From contig NZ_SDPN01000012.1 of NCBI RefSeq assembly GCF_004134825.1, positions 36,047-100,046 on the forward strand: a stretch of 64,000 nt of DNA, in the 5' to 3' direction. This document shows, piece by piece, positions 19,000-28,612 of the stretch; the stretch's first letter is position 1; every line of letters starts with the position of its first letter. The notes under the pieces are model-generated. The model did no database searches, was not told where the DNA came from, and saw only the letters and a list, made by a program, of their open reading frames with translations. A program made the position numbers and the translations under genes. The DNA is from Agromyces albus (GTDB taxonomy: Bacteria > Actinomycetota > Actinomycetes > Actinomycetales > Microbacteriaceae).

Positions 19000-20097
19000 C
19001 TAGCCGAGGAACCGGTCGCGGAGGCGCGCGAAGAGCCCCTGCTGGAAATGTCCGAGCTCGGGCCCGTGCGACTTCTTCGAGGCGGCGAACTGCTGGATGA
19101 GATCGCGTTCCTTCGTCGAGAGCTTGGTCGGGGTCACGACCTGCACGCCGATCTTCAGGTCGCCGCGTCCGGTGCCGCGGAGCTTCGTGACGCCGCGGTC
19201 CTTCACGGTGAGGATCTCGCCGCTCTGCAGCCCCGCCCTGAGTTCGACGTCGACGTCTCCATCGAGCGCCGGGATCGTGGTGCTGGTGCCGAGGATCGCG
19301 TCGGTCATCGCCACATCGAGGAAGCACAGGAGGTCGTCGCCGTTGCGGCTGAAGACCTCGTGGTTCTTGACCTTGATCTCGAGGTAGAGATCGCCGTTGG
19401 GGCCGCCGGCAGGGCCGGCCTCCCCTGAGCCCGGCATCTGCAGGCGAACACCCGTGTCGACGCCGGCGGGGATGTCGACGGGCACGGTGCGCCGGGCACG
19501 CACACGACCCTGGCCCTGGCATGTGATGCACGGCGTGGCGATCACGGTGCCGTAGCCCCGGCAGGTGCCGCAGGGGCTCGACGTCATGACGTTGCCGAGC
19601 AGCGAGCGCACCGAGCGCTGGATCGAGCCGGTGCCGTGGCAGATGTCGCACGTGACGGGCGAGGTGCCCGGTTGGCAGCAGCTGCCGTGGCACGTGCCGC
19701 ACGTGATCGCGGTGTCGACCTCGATGTCGCGGTGGGTGCCGAAGATGACCTCTTCGAGCCCGACCTCCACCCTGATGAGCGCATCCTGTCCGCGCTCGCG
19801 TCGCGACCGCGGACCGCGAGTGGCCTGGCCGGCACCGAAGAACGTCTCGAAGATGTCGCCGAACCCGCCGAAACCCTGCCCGCTGAAGCCGCCCTGCCCG
19901 CCGAGGTCGTACTGCTGGCGCTGCTTCGGGTCGCTCAGCACGTCGTAGGCGTGCGTCACCGATTTGAATCGCTCGGATGCCTCGGCTCCGGGATTCACAT
20001 CGGGGTGGAGCTCTCGGGCGAGGCGCCGATACGCCTTCTTGATCTCGTCGGGAGTGGCGTCGCGTGCGACGCCGAGGACCTCGTAGTGGTCGGCCAC
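19000..20097 (-). CDS. dnaJ: Molecular chaperone DnaJ (DnaJ2 type)
   Basis: DnaJ is the Hsp40 co-chaperone that stimulates DnaK ATPase; about 365 aa. The J domain (1-65) has HPD at 31-33. It is followed by a Gly/Phe-rich stretch and the zinc domain with four CxxC repeats. The first repeat reads CGTCHGSC instead of the usual CxxCxGxG; the others ([24 protein letters not shown]) are regular. The C-terminal substrate domain is complete. I chose GTG 20097 ([10 protein letters not shown]). It lies 61 bp after hrcA and probably shares the CIRCE-controlled promoter. Confidence 0.95.
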   Translation of the reverse strand: MADHYEVLGVARDATPDEIKKAYRRLARELHPDVNPGAEASERFKSVTHAYDVLSDPKQRQQYDLGGQGGFSGQGFGGFGDIFETFFGAGQATRGPRSRRERGQDALIRVEVGLEEVIFGTHRDIEVDTAITCGTCHGSCCQPGTSPVTCDICHGTGSIQRSVRSLLGNVMTSSPCGTCRGYGTVIATPCITCQGQGRVRARRTVPVDIPAGVDTGVRLQMPGSGEAGPAGGPNGDLYLEIKVKNHEVFSRNGDDLLCFLDVAMTDAILGTSTTIPALDGDVDVELRAGLQSGEILTVKDRGVTKLRGTGRGDLKIGVQVVTPTKLSTKERDLIQQFAASKKSHGPELGHFQQGLFARLRDRFLG

Positions 20098-20158
20098 GGA
20101 GGGCTTGTCCTTTCGGTTGCCGGATGCAATGCGCCGGTGTCGCGGCGAATGACGGGGT

Positions 20159-21181
20159 TCAGCTCTCGCCGAGGGTGCGGGAGAGGTAGCGTGCCACGGC
20201 GCGAACCGCCGCCATGCTGTTGGAGTAGTCCATTCGGGTCGGCCCCACGACTCCGAGCCGGGAGATGTCGCGCCCGGGGATCTCGAACGCGCTCGTGACG
20301 ACCGAGGTCTCCCCGAGGCCGAAGGAGGCGTTCTCACGCCCGATCCGCACGGCGACACCGTGCTCGTCGGTGGCCATCTCGCCGAAGAGCTTCAGGAGCA
20401 CGACCTGCTCCTCGATCGCCTCGATGACGCCGAGGATCGATCCCGCGAAGTCCTGCTCGGTTCGCACGAGGTTCGCGGCACCGGCGACCACGAGCCGGTC
20501 GGTGCGCTGGACGCGCGCCTGCTCGGCGAGCGTCGCGGCGAGCGTGTGCATCACTGCGGCGTGACGGCGATCGGCGGAGCGGACTTCGCCCGAGAGGGCG
20601 ATCGCGGCATCCGCCATCGTCTCGCCAGCAGCAATGTCGTTGAGGCGCACACGCAGGTCGGCGAGGGTGTCTTCGTCGACGGGCTGCTCGAGTTCGACGA
20701 GTCGCTGTTCGACCTGGCCGGAGTCGGCGATGAGGATGCAGAGCACCCGGTTCGGCGCGAGCGAGACGAGCTCGACGTGCCGCACGCGGGCGCTCGTGAA
20801 GCTCGGGTACTGCACCACGGCGAGTTGCTTCGTGAGCTGGGCGATGAGCCGCACGGTGCGTGCGAGCAGTTCGTCGAGGTCGCTCGACTCGCCGAGGAAG
20901 GTCTCGATCGCCTGCCGTTGCGCCTGGGTCAGCGGACGCACGTCGGTCAGCTGGTCGACGAAGACGCGATAGCCCTTGTCGGTGGGGATCCGGCCCGACG
21001 ACGTGTGCGGCGCCGCGATGAGCTCCTCCTCTTCGAGGAGCGCCATGTCATTGCGGATCGTCGCGGCGGAGACGCCGAACGCATGGCGCTCGACGATCGT
21101 CTTCGAGCCCACCGGCTCGCGTGACGCCACGTAGTCCTGCACGATCGCGCGGAGCACCGCGAGACTCCGTTCGGAGACCAT
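20159..21181 (-). CDS. hrcA: Heat-inducible transcription repressor HrcA
   Basis: HrcA represses class I heat-shock genes by binding the CIRCE operator. It has 340 aa: an N-terminal winged helix ([34 protein letters not shown]) and a C-terminal GAF-like domain. ATG at 21181 begins 25 bp from a CIRCE element, so the gene is self-repressed. It heads the block hrcA-dnaJ-rsmE-HIT-phoH-ybeY-corC-era. Confidence 0.97.
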   Translation of the reverse strand: MVSERSLAVLRAIVQDYVASREPVGSKTIVERHAFGVSAATIRNDMALLEEEELIAAPHTSSGRIPTDKGYRVFVDQLTDVRPLTQAQRQAIETFLGESSDLDELLARTVRLIAQLTKQLAVVQYPSFTSARVRHVELVSLAPNRVLCILIADSGQVEQRLVELEQPVDEDTLADLRVRLNDIAAGETMADAAIALSGEVRSADRRHAAVMHTLAATLAEQARVQRTDRLVVAGAANLVRTEQDFAGSILGVIEAIEEQVVLLKLFGEMATDEHGVAVRIGRENASFGLGETSVVTSAFEIPGRDISRLGVVGPTRMDYSNSMAAVRAVARYLSRTLGES

Positions 21182-21205
21182 GACCCTCGCTTTCCCTGCA
21201 CCGGC

Positions 21206-21237
21206 TTAGCACTCGTTCTACCTGAGTGCCAATCATA
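21206..21237 (-). promoter_or_regulatory. CIRCE operator and -10 box of hrcA
   Basis: TTAGCACTC (21206-21214), 9 nt, then GAGTGCCAA (21224-21232) matches the CIRCE consensus TTAGCACTC-N9-GAGTGCTAA with one change. On the minus strand a TATGAT -10 box (21237-21232) abuts it, so HrcA bound here would block transcription start. Confidence 0.93.
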
Positions 21238-21261
21238 TCGCGACATGCCGTGCCGTAGTCG

Positions 21262-21291
21262 TTGCCAGCCCGCGGGTGTCGGCGCTACCGT
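21262..21291 (+). promoter_or_regulatory. Putative promoter of the first DUF4870 gene
   Basis: TTGCCA (21262-21267) and TACCGT (21286-21291) are separated by 18 nt. The ATG lies about 80 nt downstream, giving a leader of about 75 nt. Confidence 0.35.
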
Positions 21292-21372
21292 ATGGGTAAT
21301 CCGCGCGTCACCACTGGCTGCGAATCTCCTTCACAGTCGCGGTTCATCAGAGAACCTTCGAAAGGCACGCTC

Positions 21373-21807
21373 ATGACCGACCCCAATGCTCAGACCCCCG
21401 ACCCCAACATTCCGCCGCCGCAGCAGCCTGCAGCACCGCAGCCGGTCGCTGCCGCGCCACTGTCGCCTGAGCAGGACATCCAGTGGGGTTCGTTCGCACA
21501 CCTCGGTGGAGTCCTCGGATTCCTGCCGTCGCTCATCATCTGGCTCGTGTTCAAGGATCGTGGCACGTTCACGAACACCGAGGGCAAGGAGGCGCTGAAC
21601 TTCCAGATCACGCTGGTCTTCGCGTACATCGCGGTCTGGATCGTCACGGCGCTCGTGACCGTCGTCACCTTCGGCCTCGGCAGCGTGCTGTCGCTGCTCG
21701 CCTGGGTCGTCTGGATCCTGGGCGTCGTGTTCTCGATCATCGCGTTCCTCCAGGCGAAGGACGGCAAGCACTACCGCTACCCGTTCTCCGTGCGTCTCAT
21801 CAAGTAG
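21373..21807 (+). CDS. DUF4870 family membrane protein, first copy
   Basis: This is a small membrane protein of 144 aa. The first about 40 residues are Pro/Gln/Ala-rich and cytosolic-looking. They are followed by the DUF4870 core with about three hydrophobic spans, a WGSFAHLGGVLGFLPSLI opening and the family-typical KDRGTFTN...EALNFQIT. ATG 21373 has GAAAGG upstream. A paralogue follows 128 bp downstream. The function of DUF4870 proteins is not established. Confidence 0.85.
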   Translation: MTDPNAQTPDPNIPPPQQPAAPQPVAAAPLSPEQDIQWGSFAHLGGVLGFLPSLIIWLVFKDRGTFTNTEGKEALNFQITLVFAYIAVWIVTALVTVVTFGLGSVLSLLAWVVWILGVVFSIIAFLQAKDGKHYRYPFSVRLIK

Positions 21808-21832
21808 ACGCCCGCCACCACGCGGCCGACGA

Positions 21833-21868
21833 GCGCGCCGGGGAAGGCGAAATCCGCCCCCGGCGCGC
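21833..21868. terminator. Hairpin terminator after first DUF4870 gene
   Basis: There is an 11-bp perfect GC-rich stem (21833-21843 with 21858-21868), a 14-nt loop, then TTGT. It separates the two DUF4870 copies, so the second probably has its own promoter or depends on read-through. Confidence 0.6.
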
Positions 21869-21935
21869 TTGTCTGTGCCAGCATGAGATCGACCGAGTAC
21901 CGCCGTTCGGCGCCCCGACCTAGGAGACGCACTAC

Positions 21936-22316
21936 ATGTCCGACGCAACACCGCCGCCGCCGCCCTCGAGCCCCTACGAGCAGACCAACCAGCTGAGCCC
22001 AGCCGACGAGAAGCTGTGGTCGATGCTCATCCACCTCGGCGGCATCTTCTTCGGGTTCATCCCCGCACTCGTCGGCTACCTCGTGCTGAAGGATCGCGGA
22101 CCGTTCGTGCGCGCACACACTGCGACGGCGCTGAACTTCCAGATCACGATGACCATCGCGATGATCGTCAGCTCGATCCTCACGATCATCCTCATCGGCT
22201 TCCTGCTGATGGCGGCGATCGGCGTCCTGATCATCGTCTTCAGCATCATCGCCGCGGTGAAGGCGAACCAGGGCCAGCCGTACTCGTACCCGCTCTCGAT
22301 CAAGTTCGTGAGCTGA
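21936..22316 (+). CDS. DUF4870 family membrane protein, second copy
   Basis: This protein of 126 aa is a paralogue of the preceding gene. It has a short Pro-rich N terminus, then MLIHLGGIFFGFIPALVGYLVLKDRGPF and ATALNFQIT, matching the first copy, and two to three hydrophobic spans ending in YSYPLSIKFVS. TAGGAGACG upstream serves as ribosome site. It converges on hemW with only 6 bp between. Function is unknown. Confidence 0.85.
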   Translation: MSDATPPPPPSSPYEQTNQLSPADEKLWSMLIHLGGIFFGFIPALVGYLVLKDRGPFVRAHTATALNFQITMTIAMIVSSILTIILIGFLLMAAIGVLIIVFSIIAAVKANQGQPYSYPLSIKFVS

Positions 22317-22322
22317 ACGGCA

Positions 22323-23549
22323 TCACACCTCGAGCAGGCGCCTGACCACGGCGTCGGCGAGCAGCCGCCCTCTCATGGTGAGCACGAGCCCACCTGAGAG
22401 GGCGGTTTTGGCATCCACGAGCCCGTCGGCGACGAGACCGGCGACCGCCGTGCGTCCTTCGGGGCGCAGTGAGCCGAGGTCGATCCCCTCGCGGATACGA
22501 GTGCCGAGCAGAACCCGCTCGGTCTCTCGGGTCGACGCGTCGAGCACCTCGCGGCCGACAGCCGGCGACACCCCGGCGGCAACACGTTCTGCATACGCCG
22601 CCGGATGCTTCGCGTTCCACCAGCGCACGCCGCCCACGTGACTGTGGGCACCGGGGCCGACGCCCCACCAGTCGTCACTGCGCCAGTAGCCGAGGTTGTG
22701 CCGTGAGCGGTGCGCGGGCGCGGTCGCCCAGTTGCTCACCTCGTACCACTCATAGCCCGCAGCGCCGAGCAGATCTTCGGCGAGCTCGTACATGTCGGCC
22801 TCGAGGTCGTCGTCGGGCGTCTCGAGTTCTCCGCGGCGGATCTGCCTCGCTAGCTTCGTACCCTGCTCGACGATGAGCGCATACGCACTCAGATGGTCTG
22901 GGCGTTGCCCGACGGCGAACTCCAAACTTCGCCGCCAATCGTCGAGCGACTCCCCCGGCGTGCCGTAGATGAGGTCGAGGCTCACGTCGAGCCCGGCATC
23001 TCGCGCCCAACCGACCACGAGCGGAACGCGTGCGGGGTCGTGGGTGCGATCGAGCGCCGCGAGCACGTGCGGCACGGCGGACTGCATGCCGAACGAGACA
23101 CGGGTGAATCCGCCGTCGGCGAGGCGCTGCAAGTCAGCCGGCCCCACCGAATCGGGATTGGCCTCGGTCGTCACCTCGACGCCGGCTGCGAAGCCGAACT
23201 CGTCGCGAACGGCGCCGAGCATGCGCACGAGGTCGTCAGCGGGGAGCAGGGTCGGCGTTCCGCCGCCGAAGAACACCGTCTGGGCGGTGCGATCAGGCAC
23301 TCCGGATGCCTCGAGCATTCGCCGCGACATCCGGATCTCGCCGATGGCGTGGTCGGCGTAATCGGCTTGCCTTGCACCGCGCAGCTCACCGGCCGTGTAC
23401 GTGTTGAAGTCGCAGTAGCCGCAGCGCACCCGGCAAAAGGGCACGTGCACGTAGACGCCGAACGCGCGCTCAGCGGCCCCTGCGGCCGCGGACGGCGGCA
23501 GCACGCCGTCGGCCGGAGCCGAGTCGCCGAGCGGGAGGGCGGAGCCCAC
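22323..23549 (-). CDS. hemW: Radical SAM protein HemW
   Basis: HemW is a heme chaperone of the radical SAM family, formerly called a coproporphyrinogen III oxidase-like protein. It has about 408 aa. The cluster motif is CRVRCGYC in HVPFCRVRCGYCDFNTYT, followed by FFGGGTPTLL and EANPDSV; the C-terminal HemN domain is complete. True HemN has an extra N-terminal region that is absent here. GTG at 23549 starts 2 bp after the DUF1990 stop. It lies in the usual hemW neighbourhood downstream of lepA. Confidence 0.93.
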   Translation of the reverse strand: MGSALPLGDSAPADGVLPPSAAAGAAERAFGVYVHVPFCRVRCGYCDFNTYTAGELRGARQADYADHAIGEIRMSRRMLEASGVPDRTAQTVFFGGGTPTLLPADDLVRMLGAVRDEFGFAAGVEVTTEANPDSVGPADLQRLADGGFTRVSFGMQSAVPHVLAALDRTHDPARVPLVVGWARDAGLDVSLDLIYGTPGESLDDWRRSLEFAVGQRPDHLSAYALIVEQGTKLARQIRRGELETPDDDLEADMYELAEDLLGAAGYEWYEVSNWATAPAHRSRHNLGYWRSDDWWGVGPGAHSHVGGVRWWNAKHPAAYAERVAAGVSPAVGREVLDASTRETERVLLGTRIREGIDLGSLRPEGRTAVAGLVADGLVDAKTALSGGLVLTMRGRLLADAVVRRLLEV

Positions 23550-23551
23550 GC

Positions 23552-24202
23552 CTACACGCCACCCGCAGGATGCAGGGCGCGGAGCTCGACGCGAGTGAGT
23601 TCGCGCCGCTTCCGCCGCTGGCCGGGCGCGAACAGGCCACGGATGCCGCCGCGAGTCGCGAGGATCGACCGGATGGTGAGCCACACGGTGTCGTCGTCGC
23701 GTCGTTCGAGGATGAAGGACTCCTCGCCGCTCTCGGGTCCGTCGGCGGTCGTGCCGTAGGCGAAGCCGATGCGGTCGGGCTCGTCGAGCACGTAGACGAC
23801 GAGCACGGGCGTGGACTGCGTGCGGAAGCGGCCCTTGCGGCGGAGCGTCGCCGTCATGCCGGCCGCGATGTAGGGCGTTCCGTCGGGGCCGAATCGCTCC
23901 TCGGCGCGCGGTGGCGGCTGGTCGGCGAGCGGCGAGCCGTCGGCGTCGTAGACGATGCCCGGGTACTGCGCGCCGGTGCCCGTGGAGACGTCGTCGACCG
24001 TGAAGCCGGCGCCCCGCTGGATGCCCCACGTCATGAGCGATTCCGCGGCCCGCTCGAATCGCTCGATGCCGCTGCCGATTCGCACCGCGTCCTCAGCGGG
24101 ACGATAGCCCGCCGGCGGATAGCGCAGGAGATCGGGCGCGAGGGTCGCCCCGATCGCGCCATAGGTGACCGACTGGTCGGTGAACGTGCTTCGGCGAGTC
24201 AT
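23552..24202 (-). CDS. DUF1990 family protein
   Basis: This protein of 216 aa shows the DUF1990 pattern: an N-terminal TYGAIGATL, then WGIQRGAGF, and FAYGTTADGPESGEESF and the GLFAPGQRRKRREL tail. It has no membrane segment or catalytic motif I recognise. It sits between lepA and hemW (gaps of 10 and 2 bp), so it is probably co-transcribed with them. Its function is not known. Confidence 0.85.
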   Translation of the reverse strand: MTRRSTFTDQSVTYGAIGATLAPDLLRYPPAGYRPAEDAVRIGSGIERFERAAESLMTWGIQRGAGFTVDDVSTGTGAQYPGIVYDADGSPLADQPPPRAEERFGPDGTPYIAAGMTATLRRKGRFRTQSTPVLVVYVLDEPDRIGFAYGTTADGPESGEESFILERRDDDTVWLTIRSILATRGGIRGLFAPGQRRKRRELTRVELRALHPAGGV

Positions 24203-24212
24203 CCGTCGCCTC

Positions 24213-26069
24213 CTACTTCTTCGCGTCTTTCTTCTCGGTGTCGCCGCTCAGGGCAGCGATGAACGCCTCTTGCGGCACCTCTACCCGGCCGACCATCTTC
24301 ATGCGCTTCTTGCCCTCTTTCTGCTTCTCGAGGAGCTTGCGCTTGCGGCTGATGTCACCGCCGTAGCACTTGGCGAGCACGTCTTTGCGCATGGCGCGGA
24401 TCGACTCGCGCGCGATGATGCGCGCGCCGATCGCGGCCTGGATCGGCACCTCGAACTGCTGCCGCGGGATCAGCTCGCGCAGGCGCCCCGTCATGAGCAC
24501 GCCATAGGCGTAGGCCTTGTCGCGATGCACGATGGCGCTGAACGCGTCGACCTGCTCACCCTGCAACAGGATGTCGACCTTCACGAGGTCGGCCGCCTGA
24601 TCGCCCGTGGGCTCGTAGTCGAGCGAGGCGTAGCCTGCGGTCTTCGACTTCAACTGGTCGAAGAAGTCGAAGACGATCTCGCCGAGGGGCATGTTGTAGC
24701 GGATCTCGACGCGGTCTTCACCGAGGTACTCCATGCCGAGCAGCGCACCGCGGCGGCTCTGGCAGAGCTCCATGATCGTGCCCACGTAGTCTTTCGGGGC
24801 GAGGATCGCCGCGCGCACCATCGGCTCACGCACCTCGACGATCTTCGCGCCCGTCGGGAACTCGCTCGGGTTCGTGACGGTGGCCGTCTTCTTGTCTTCC
24901 GTGGTCACCTCGTAGACGACCGACGGAGCCGTCGCGATGAGGTCGAGACCCCACTCGCGGCGCAACCGCTCGGTGACGATCTCGAGGTGGAGGAGTCCGA
25001 GGAAGCCGCAACGGAAGCCGAAGCCGAGGGCGACCGAGGTCTCGGGCTCGTAGACGAGCGCGGCATCCGACAGCTTCAGCTTGTCGAGCGCCTCGCGAAG
25101 CTCGGGGTAGTCGCCGCCGTCGATGGGATAGATGCCCGAGAACACCATGGGAAGCGGCTCGGTGTAGCCGGGCAACGCTTGGGTCGCGGGCTTCGCAGCC
25201 GTCGTGACGGTGTCGCCGACCTTCGACTGGCGCACGTCTTTCACGCCCGTGATGAGGTAGCCGACCTCGCCGATGCCGAGTCCTTTGCCGGGCGTCGGCT
25301 CGGGCGCGCTCACGCCGATCTCGAGGATCTCGTGCGTGGCGCGCGTGGACATCATCTGGATGCGCTCGCGCGGCGCGAGATGACCGTCGATCATGCGCAC
25401 GTAGGTGACGACGCCGCGGTAGCTGTCGTAGACGGAGTCGAAGATCATGGCCCGAGCCGGGGCATCCGCGTTGCCGACCGGCGCAGGGATGCGCTCGACG
25501 ACGCGGTCGAGCAGTTCCTCGACGCCGACACCCGTCTTGCCCGAGACCTTCATGACGTCGTCGGGCGAGCCGCCGATGAGGTCGGCGAGCTCGCGCGCGT
25601 ACTTCTCGGGCTCGGCGGCCGGGAGATCGATCTTGTTGAGCACGGGGATGATCTCGAGGTCGTTCTCGAGCGCGAGGTAGAGGTTCGCGAGGGTCTGCGC
25701 CTCGATGCCCTGCGCTGCGTCGACGAGGAGGATCGCTCCCTCGCACGCCGCGAGCGAGCGGGAGACCTCATAGCTGAAGTCGACGTGACCCGGCGTGTCG
25801 ATCATGTTGAGCGCGTACGACGTGTCGCCGACCTGCCACGGCATGCGCACGGCCTGGCTCTTGATCGTGATGCCGCGCTCACGCTCGATGTCCATGCGGT
25901 CGAGGTACTGGGCGCGCATGTCGCGGTCGGAGACGACGCCGGTGATGCCGAGCATGCGGTCGGCGAGGGTCGACTTGCCGTGGTCGATGTGCGCGATGAT
26001 GCAGAAGTTGCGGATCAGCGCTGGGTCGGTGGCGGCGGGCACCGGAGGATTGGCGGCTCGAGGGGACAT
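24213..26069 (-). CDS. lepA: Elongation factor 4 (LepA)
   Basis: LepA/EF4 is a translational GTPase that acts on the ribosome and can back-translocate tRNAs. It has 618 aa. G1 is AHIDHGKST (26-34), G2 is [10 protein letters not shown]3 is DTPGH, G4 is NKID. LepA-specific regions are present, including the C-terminal domain with [11 protein letters not shown] and the lysine-rich tail. ATG 26069 is the start. It is divergent from the small ORF and hydrolase. Confidence 0.97.
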   Translation of the reverse strand: MSPRAANPPVPAATDPALIRNFCIIAHIDHGKSTLADRMLGITGVVSDRDMRAQYLDRMDIERERGITIKSQAVRMPWQVGDTSYALNMIDTPGHVDFSYEVSRSLAACEGAILLVDAAQGIEAQTLANLYLALENDLEIIPVLNKIDLPAAEPEKYARELADLIGGSPDDVMKVSGKTGVGVEELLDRVVERIPAPVGNADAPARAMIFDSVYDSYRGVVTYVRMIDGHLAPRERIQMMSTRATHEILEIGVSAPEPTPGKGLGIGEVGYLITGVKDVRQSKVGDTVTTAAKPATQALPGYTEPLPMVFSGIYPIDGGDYPELREALDKLKLSDAALVYEPETSVALGFGFRCGFLGLLHLEIVTERLRREWGLDLIATAPSVVYEVTTEDKKTATVTNPSEFPTGAKIVEVREPMVRAAILAPKDYVGTIMELCQSRRGALLGMEYLGEDRVEIRYNMPLGEIVFDFFDQLKSKTAGYASLDYEPTGDQAADLVKVDILLQGEQVDAFSAIVHRDKAYAYGVLMTGRLRELIPRQQFEVPIQAAIGARIIARESIRAMRKDVLAKCYGGDISRKRKLLEKQKEGKKRMKMVGRVEVPQEAFIAALSGDTEKKDAKK

Positions 26070-26134
26070 CCTGTCGATTCTCCCATGAGTTCCGGCCCTG
26101 CTTTCGACGGCTGTCGCCCGAGAGGCCCGCTGGC

Positions 26135-26140
26135 TAGGCT
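26135..26140 (+). promoter_or_regulatory. -10 box for small ORF and hydrolase
   Basis: TAGGCT is followed by GGCATCACC and the ATG at 26150. The 9-nt spacing implies a leaderless or nearly leaderless transcript. Confidence 0.45.
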
Positions 26141-26149
26141 GGCATCACC

Positions 26150-26230
26150 ATGACCGTCATCGTGATTGCCGGTGTTCACGTCGTGAAGCGCGTCGCGAAG
26201 CGCGTCGCGAACGCGACCGAGGCGGGCTGA
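26150..26230 (+). CDS. Short basic peptide ORF upstream of hydrolase
   Basis: This 26-residue frame (MTVIVIAGVHVVKRVAKRVA and six more residues) ends 3 bp before the hydrolase ATG. It has a hydrophobic start and an amphipathic KRVAKRVA repeat. It begins where a leaderless transcript from the TAGGCT box would start. It may be a leader whose translation delivers ribosomes to the hydrolase gene, or a chance frame. No family is recognised. Confidence 0.35.
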   Translation: MTVIVIAGVHVVKRVAKRVANATEAG

Positions 26231-26233
26231 CGG

Positions 26234-27064
26234 ATGCCGCGCGCCCGTGTCGTGCTCGTGCACGGTCTCCGCACCTCGGCGACGATGTGGCGGAAGCAGT
26301 GCGCCATGCTCGGACGCCACGACCTCGACGTGGTCGCGATCGACTTGCCCGGACACGGAACCCGGCTCGGCGAGCCATTCTCGTTCGACGAGGCGATGCG
26401 CCTCATCGACGAGGGGCTGAACCCGCCCGATGCGCTCCCGGTGCCGCGACTGCTCGTGGGGCTGAGCCTCGGCGGCTACCTCGCGATGGAGTTCGCGGCG
26501 ACGCATCCCGATCGCCTCGACGGGCTCGTGGCGGCGTCGTGCGGCACTCGGCCCCGGGGGCCGGCACTTGCCGGGTACCGCCGGCTCGCGGCCCTGATCG
26601 GGAGGATGCCCGACCGCGGCCGAGCACTGCACGATCTGACGACGCGCCTCTTCCTCTCGCCCGGCGCTGCAGAGGACGTGCTCGCCGGCGGCGTCGCCCT
26701 CGACGTCATGGCGCCCGTGCTCGAGGCGGCGGCGTCGATGGACCCCGAGGCGGCGCTCGCCCGCATCGAGGTTCCCGTGTGGCTCGTGAACGGCCGATTC
26801 GATCACTTCCGCTTCGATGAACGACGGATGCTCCGTGCTGCACGCGACGCTCGCCTCGTCATCGTGCCCGGCGCCACCCACCTCGTGAGTCTCGTGCGCC
26901 CCGACGACTTCGCGGCCGTCGTGGCAGGGGCCGTGGCCGAACTCGAACGACGCGCCGCAGTCGCCGCACGACGTCGGCGGATCGCACGCGAATCGGGATC
27001 CGCTCAGGATGGCACCGCCTCCGGTGCGACGTCGACGGGCCGCATTGGTGTGGCCGGGGAGTAG
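26234..27064 (+). CDS. Alpha/beta hydrolase
   Basis: This is an alpha/beta-hydrolase fold protein of 276 aa. The oxyanion-side HG is in [13 protein letters not shown], the nucleophile is S78 in the elbow GLSLGG, the acid is probably the Asp of NGRFDHFRF and the His is in GATHLVSL. There is no signal peptide, so it is likely cytosolic. The last about 35 residues are Arg/Ala/Gly-rich and disordered. The rpsT promoter lies within its 3' end. The substrate cannot be deduced. Confidence 0.85.
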   Translation: MPRARVVLVHGLRTSATMWRKQCAMLGRHDLDVVAIDLPGHGTRLGEPFSFDEAMRLIDEGLNPPDALPVPRLLVGLSLGGYLAMEFAATHPDRLDGLVAASCGTRPRGPALAGYRRLAALIGRMPDRGRALHDLTTRLFLSPGAAEDVLAGGVALDVMAPVLEAAASMDPEAALARIEVPVWLVNGRFDHFRFDERRMLRAARDARLVIVPGATHLVSLVRPDDFAAVVAGAVAELERRAAVAARRRRIARESGSAQDGTASGATSTGRIGVAGE

Positions 27065-27074
27065 CTGGTATCGT
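27045..27074 (+). promoter_or_regulatory. Promoter of rpsT
   Basis: TTGGTG (27045-27050), 18 nt, and TATCGT (27069-27074) give the best sigma-70-like pair ahead of rpsT. It overlaps the 3' end of the hydrolase gene and leaves a leader of about 100 nt. Confidence 0.5.
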
Positions 27075-27180
27075 TGCCTGTTGGCTTCCGTGTGGGTCCC
27101 ACCCCGCACGATTCGCCGGCGAGGCCCCTCTACCTTCGCTCGGCACATCCGGTACCCGCATAGAAGGAAAGACGAACCAC

Positions 27181-27441
27181 GTGGCAAACATCAAGTCGCA
27201 GATCAAGCGCATCCGCACCAACCTCAAGGCGCAGGAGCGCAACAAGGCCGTCAAGAGCGAAGTGAAGAGCGCCGTTCGCGCGACGCGCGACGCCATCGCC
27301 TCGGGCGACAAGGAGAAGGCGGCCAGCGCCCTCCGCGTCGCGACGCGCAAGCTCGACAAGGCGGCCAGCAAGGGCGTCATCCACAAGAACCAGGCTGCGA
27401 ACCGCAAGTCGTCGATCGCGAAGCAGGTCGCTTCGCTCTGA
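27181..27441 (+). CDS. rpsT: Small ribosomal subunit protein bS20
   Basis: bS20 binds the 16S rRNA 5' domain in early 30S assembly. It has 86 aa, Lys/Arg-rich ([28 protein letters not shown]), the expected length. GTG start with AGAAGGAAAG upstream. It is monocistronic and closed by a hairpin terminator. Its placement opposite holA is the common actinobacterial arrangement. Confidence 0.97.
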   Translation: MANIKSQIKRIRTNLKAQERNKAVKSEVKSAVRATRDAIASGDKEKAASALRVATRKLDKAASKGVIHKNQAANRKSSIAKQVASL

Positions 27442-27458
27442 CGCGAGCCACTCAGCTC

Positions 27459-27488
27459 GAAGGCCCTGCACGAGAGTGCGGGGCCTTC
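27459..27488 (+). terminator. Rho-independent-like terminator of rpsT
   Basis: The stem is 13 bp with one T-G pair (27459-27471 with 27476-27488), loop GAGA, beginning 17 bp after the stop codon; GTCATT follows. Confidence 0.75.
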
Positions 27489-27559
27489 GTCATTCCCGGC
27501 ACACTGGCGGGCGACCGCGGCCGGGCGACCTCTCCGGGGTGACCTCTGCCGAGGCGACT

Positions 27560-28588
27560 TCAGCGAGGATCGCGCCCGCGGGAGGCGATGACGCCGACGA
27601 GTCGTTCGAGGGCGAACACCGGATCGCGCTCGGCGCCCTTGACCGCTGCATCGGTCGCCGCGAGCGCCTCGATCGCACGAGCGAGCCCTTCATCGTTCCA
27701 GCCGGCGAGATCGCGACGCGCCCGGTCGACCTGCCACGGCGCGAGCCCGAGCGACGAGGCGACCTGCGCTCCGCCGCCGCGCACCCCCGACACCTTGGCC
27801 ATTGTGCGTACCTTCATGGCGAACGCTGCCACCATCGGCACGGGGTCTGCGCCGCTGTCGAGCGCGTGACGCAGGGCGATGAGCGCATCTCCACGGCGGC
27901 CAGCGATCGCCGCATCGGCGACGGCGAATGAACTGGTCTCGACGCGGCCTCCGTAGTACCGCGCCACGACGGCCTCGGAGATGTCGCCTGGAGCGTCGGC
28001 GATGAGCTGCCGGCACGCGGCGGCGAGCTCGGCGAGGTCATCGCTGAAGGCCGCCACGAGCGCACGCAGCGCCCCCGGGCTGATCTTGCGACCGGCGGCG
28101 CGGAACTCGGTGGCGGCGAAATCCTGCTTCTCGGCGTCTTTCTTGAGCTCGGTGCAGACGATCTCGATGCCGCCGCCCGTGCCGGCGCGAATCGCGTCGA
28201 GGAGTTTCTTGCCCCGCACGCCTCCCTTGTGCCGGAGCACGAGCGTGGTCGAATCGGCGACCTGGCCGAGATAGTCGAGCGCATCAAGCAGGAAGTCGTC
28301 GCTCGCCCGTTCGACGGCCTGCACGCGGATGAGCCGTGGTTCGCCGAACAGCGAGGGGCTCGCAAGGGTGAGGAGCTCGCCGCGGCGATACCCGTCGGCC
28401 TCGAGATCGCTCACCTCGAGTGCGGGATCTTCTGCGCGGAGGAAGTCTCGGAGCATCGCCGTGGCACGCTCGGCGAGGACCTCTTCGCCGCCCGTGACGA
28501 GCACGACCGATGCAGGGCGGATGGCGTGCCACGGCAATTGCGGGATCGCCGCCTTCGCCTTGACCGATCCACTCGCGCGTGCCGCCAC
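27560..28588 (-). CDS. holA: DNA polymerase III subunit delta
   Basis: HolA is the delta subunit of the clamp loader that opens the beta clamp. It has 342 aa. The N-terminal region has SVVLVTGGEEVLAER in place of an active Walker A, as usual for delta, then the three-domain layout with FGEPRLIRVQ and VRTMAKVSGV near the C terminus. GTG at 28588 lies 25 bp after comEC. The comEA-comEC-holA order is a hallmark of high-GC Gram-positives. Confidence 0.94.
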   Translation of the reverse strand: MAARASGSVKAKAAIPQLPWHAIRPASVVLVTGGEEVLAERATAMLRDFLRAEDPALEVSDLEADGYRRGELLTLASPSLFGEPRLIRVQAVERASDDFLLDALDYLGQVADSTTLVLRHKGGVRGKKLLDAIRAGTGGGIEIVCTELKKDAEKQDFAATEFRAAGRKISPGALRALVAAFSDDLAELAAACRQLIADAPGDISEAVVARYYGGRVETSSFAVADAAIAGRRGDALIALRHALDSGADPVPMVAAFAMKVRTMAKVSGVRGGGAQVASSLGLAPWQVDRARRDLAGWNDEGLARAIEALAATDAAVKGAERDPVFALERLVGVIASRGRDPR

Positions 28589-28612
28589 AGCACCTCCCGT
28601 TCCGCGTCAAGT

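Noticed and set aside
26180..26215. CRISPR-like or tandem repeat (cgcgtcgcgaa twice)
   Set aside because: Only two short copies with no spacers, within a small coding frame.
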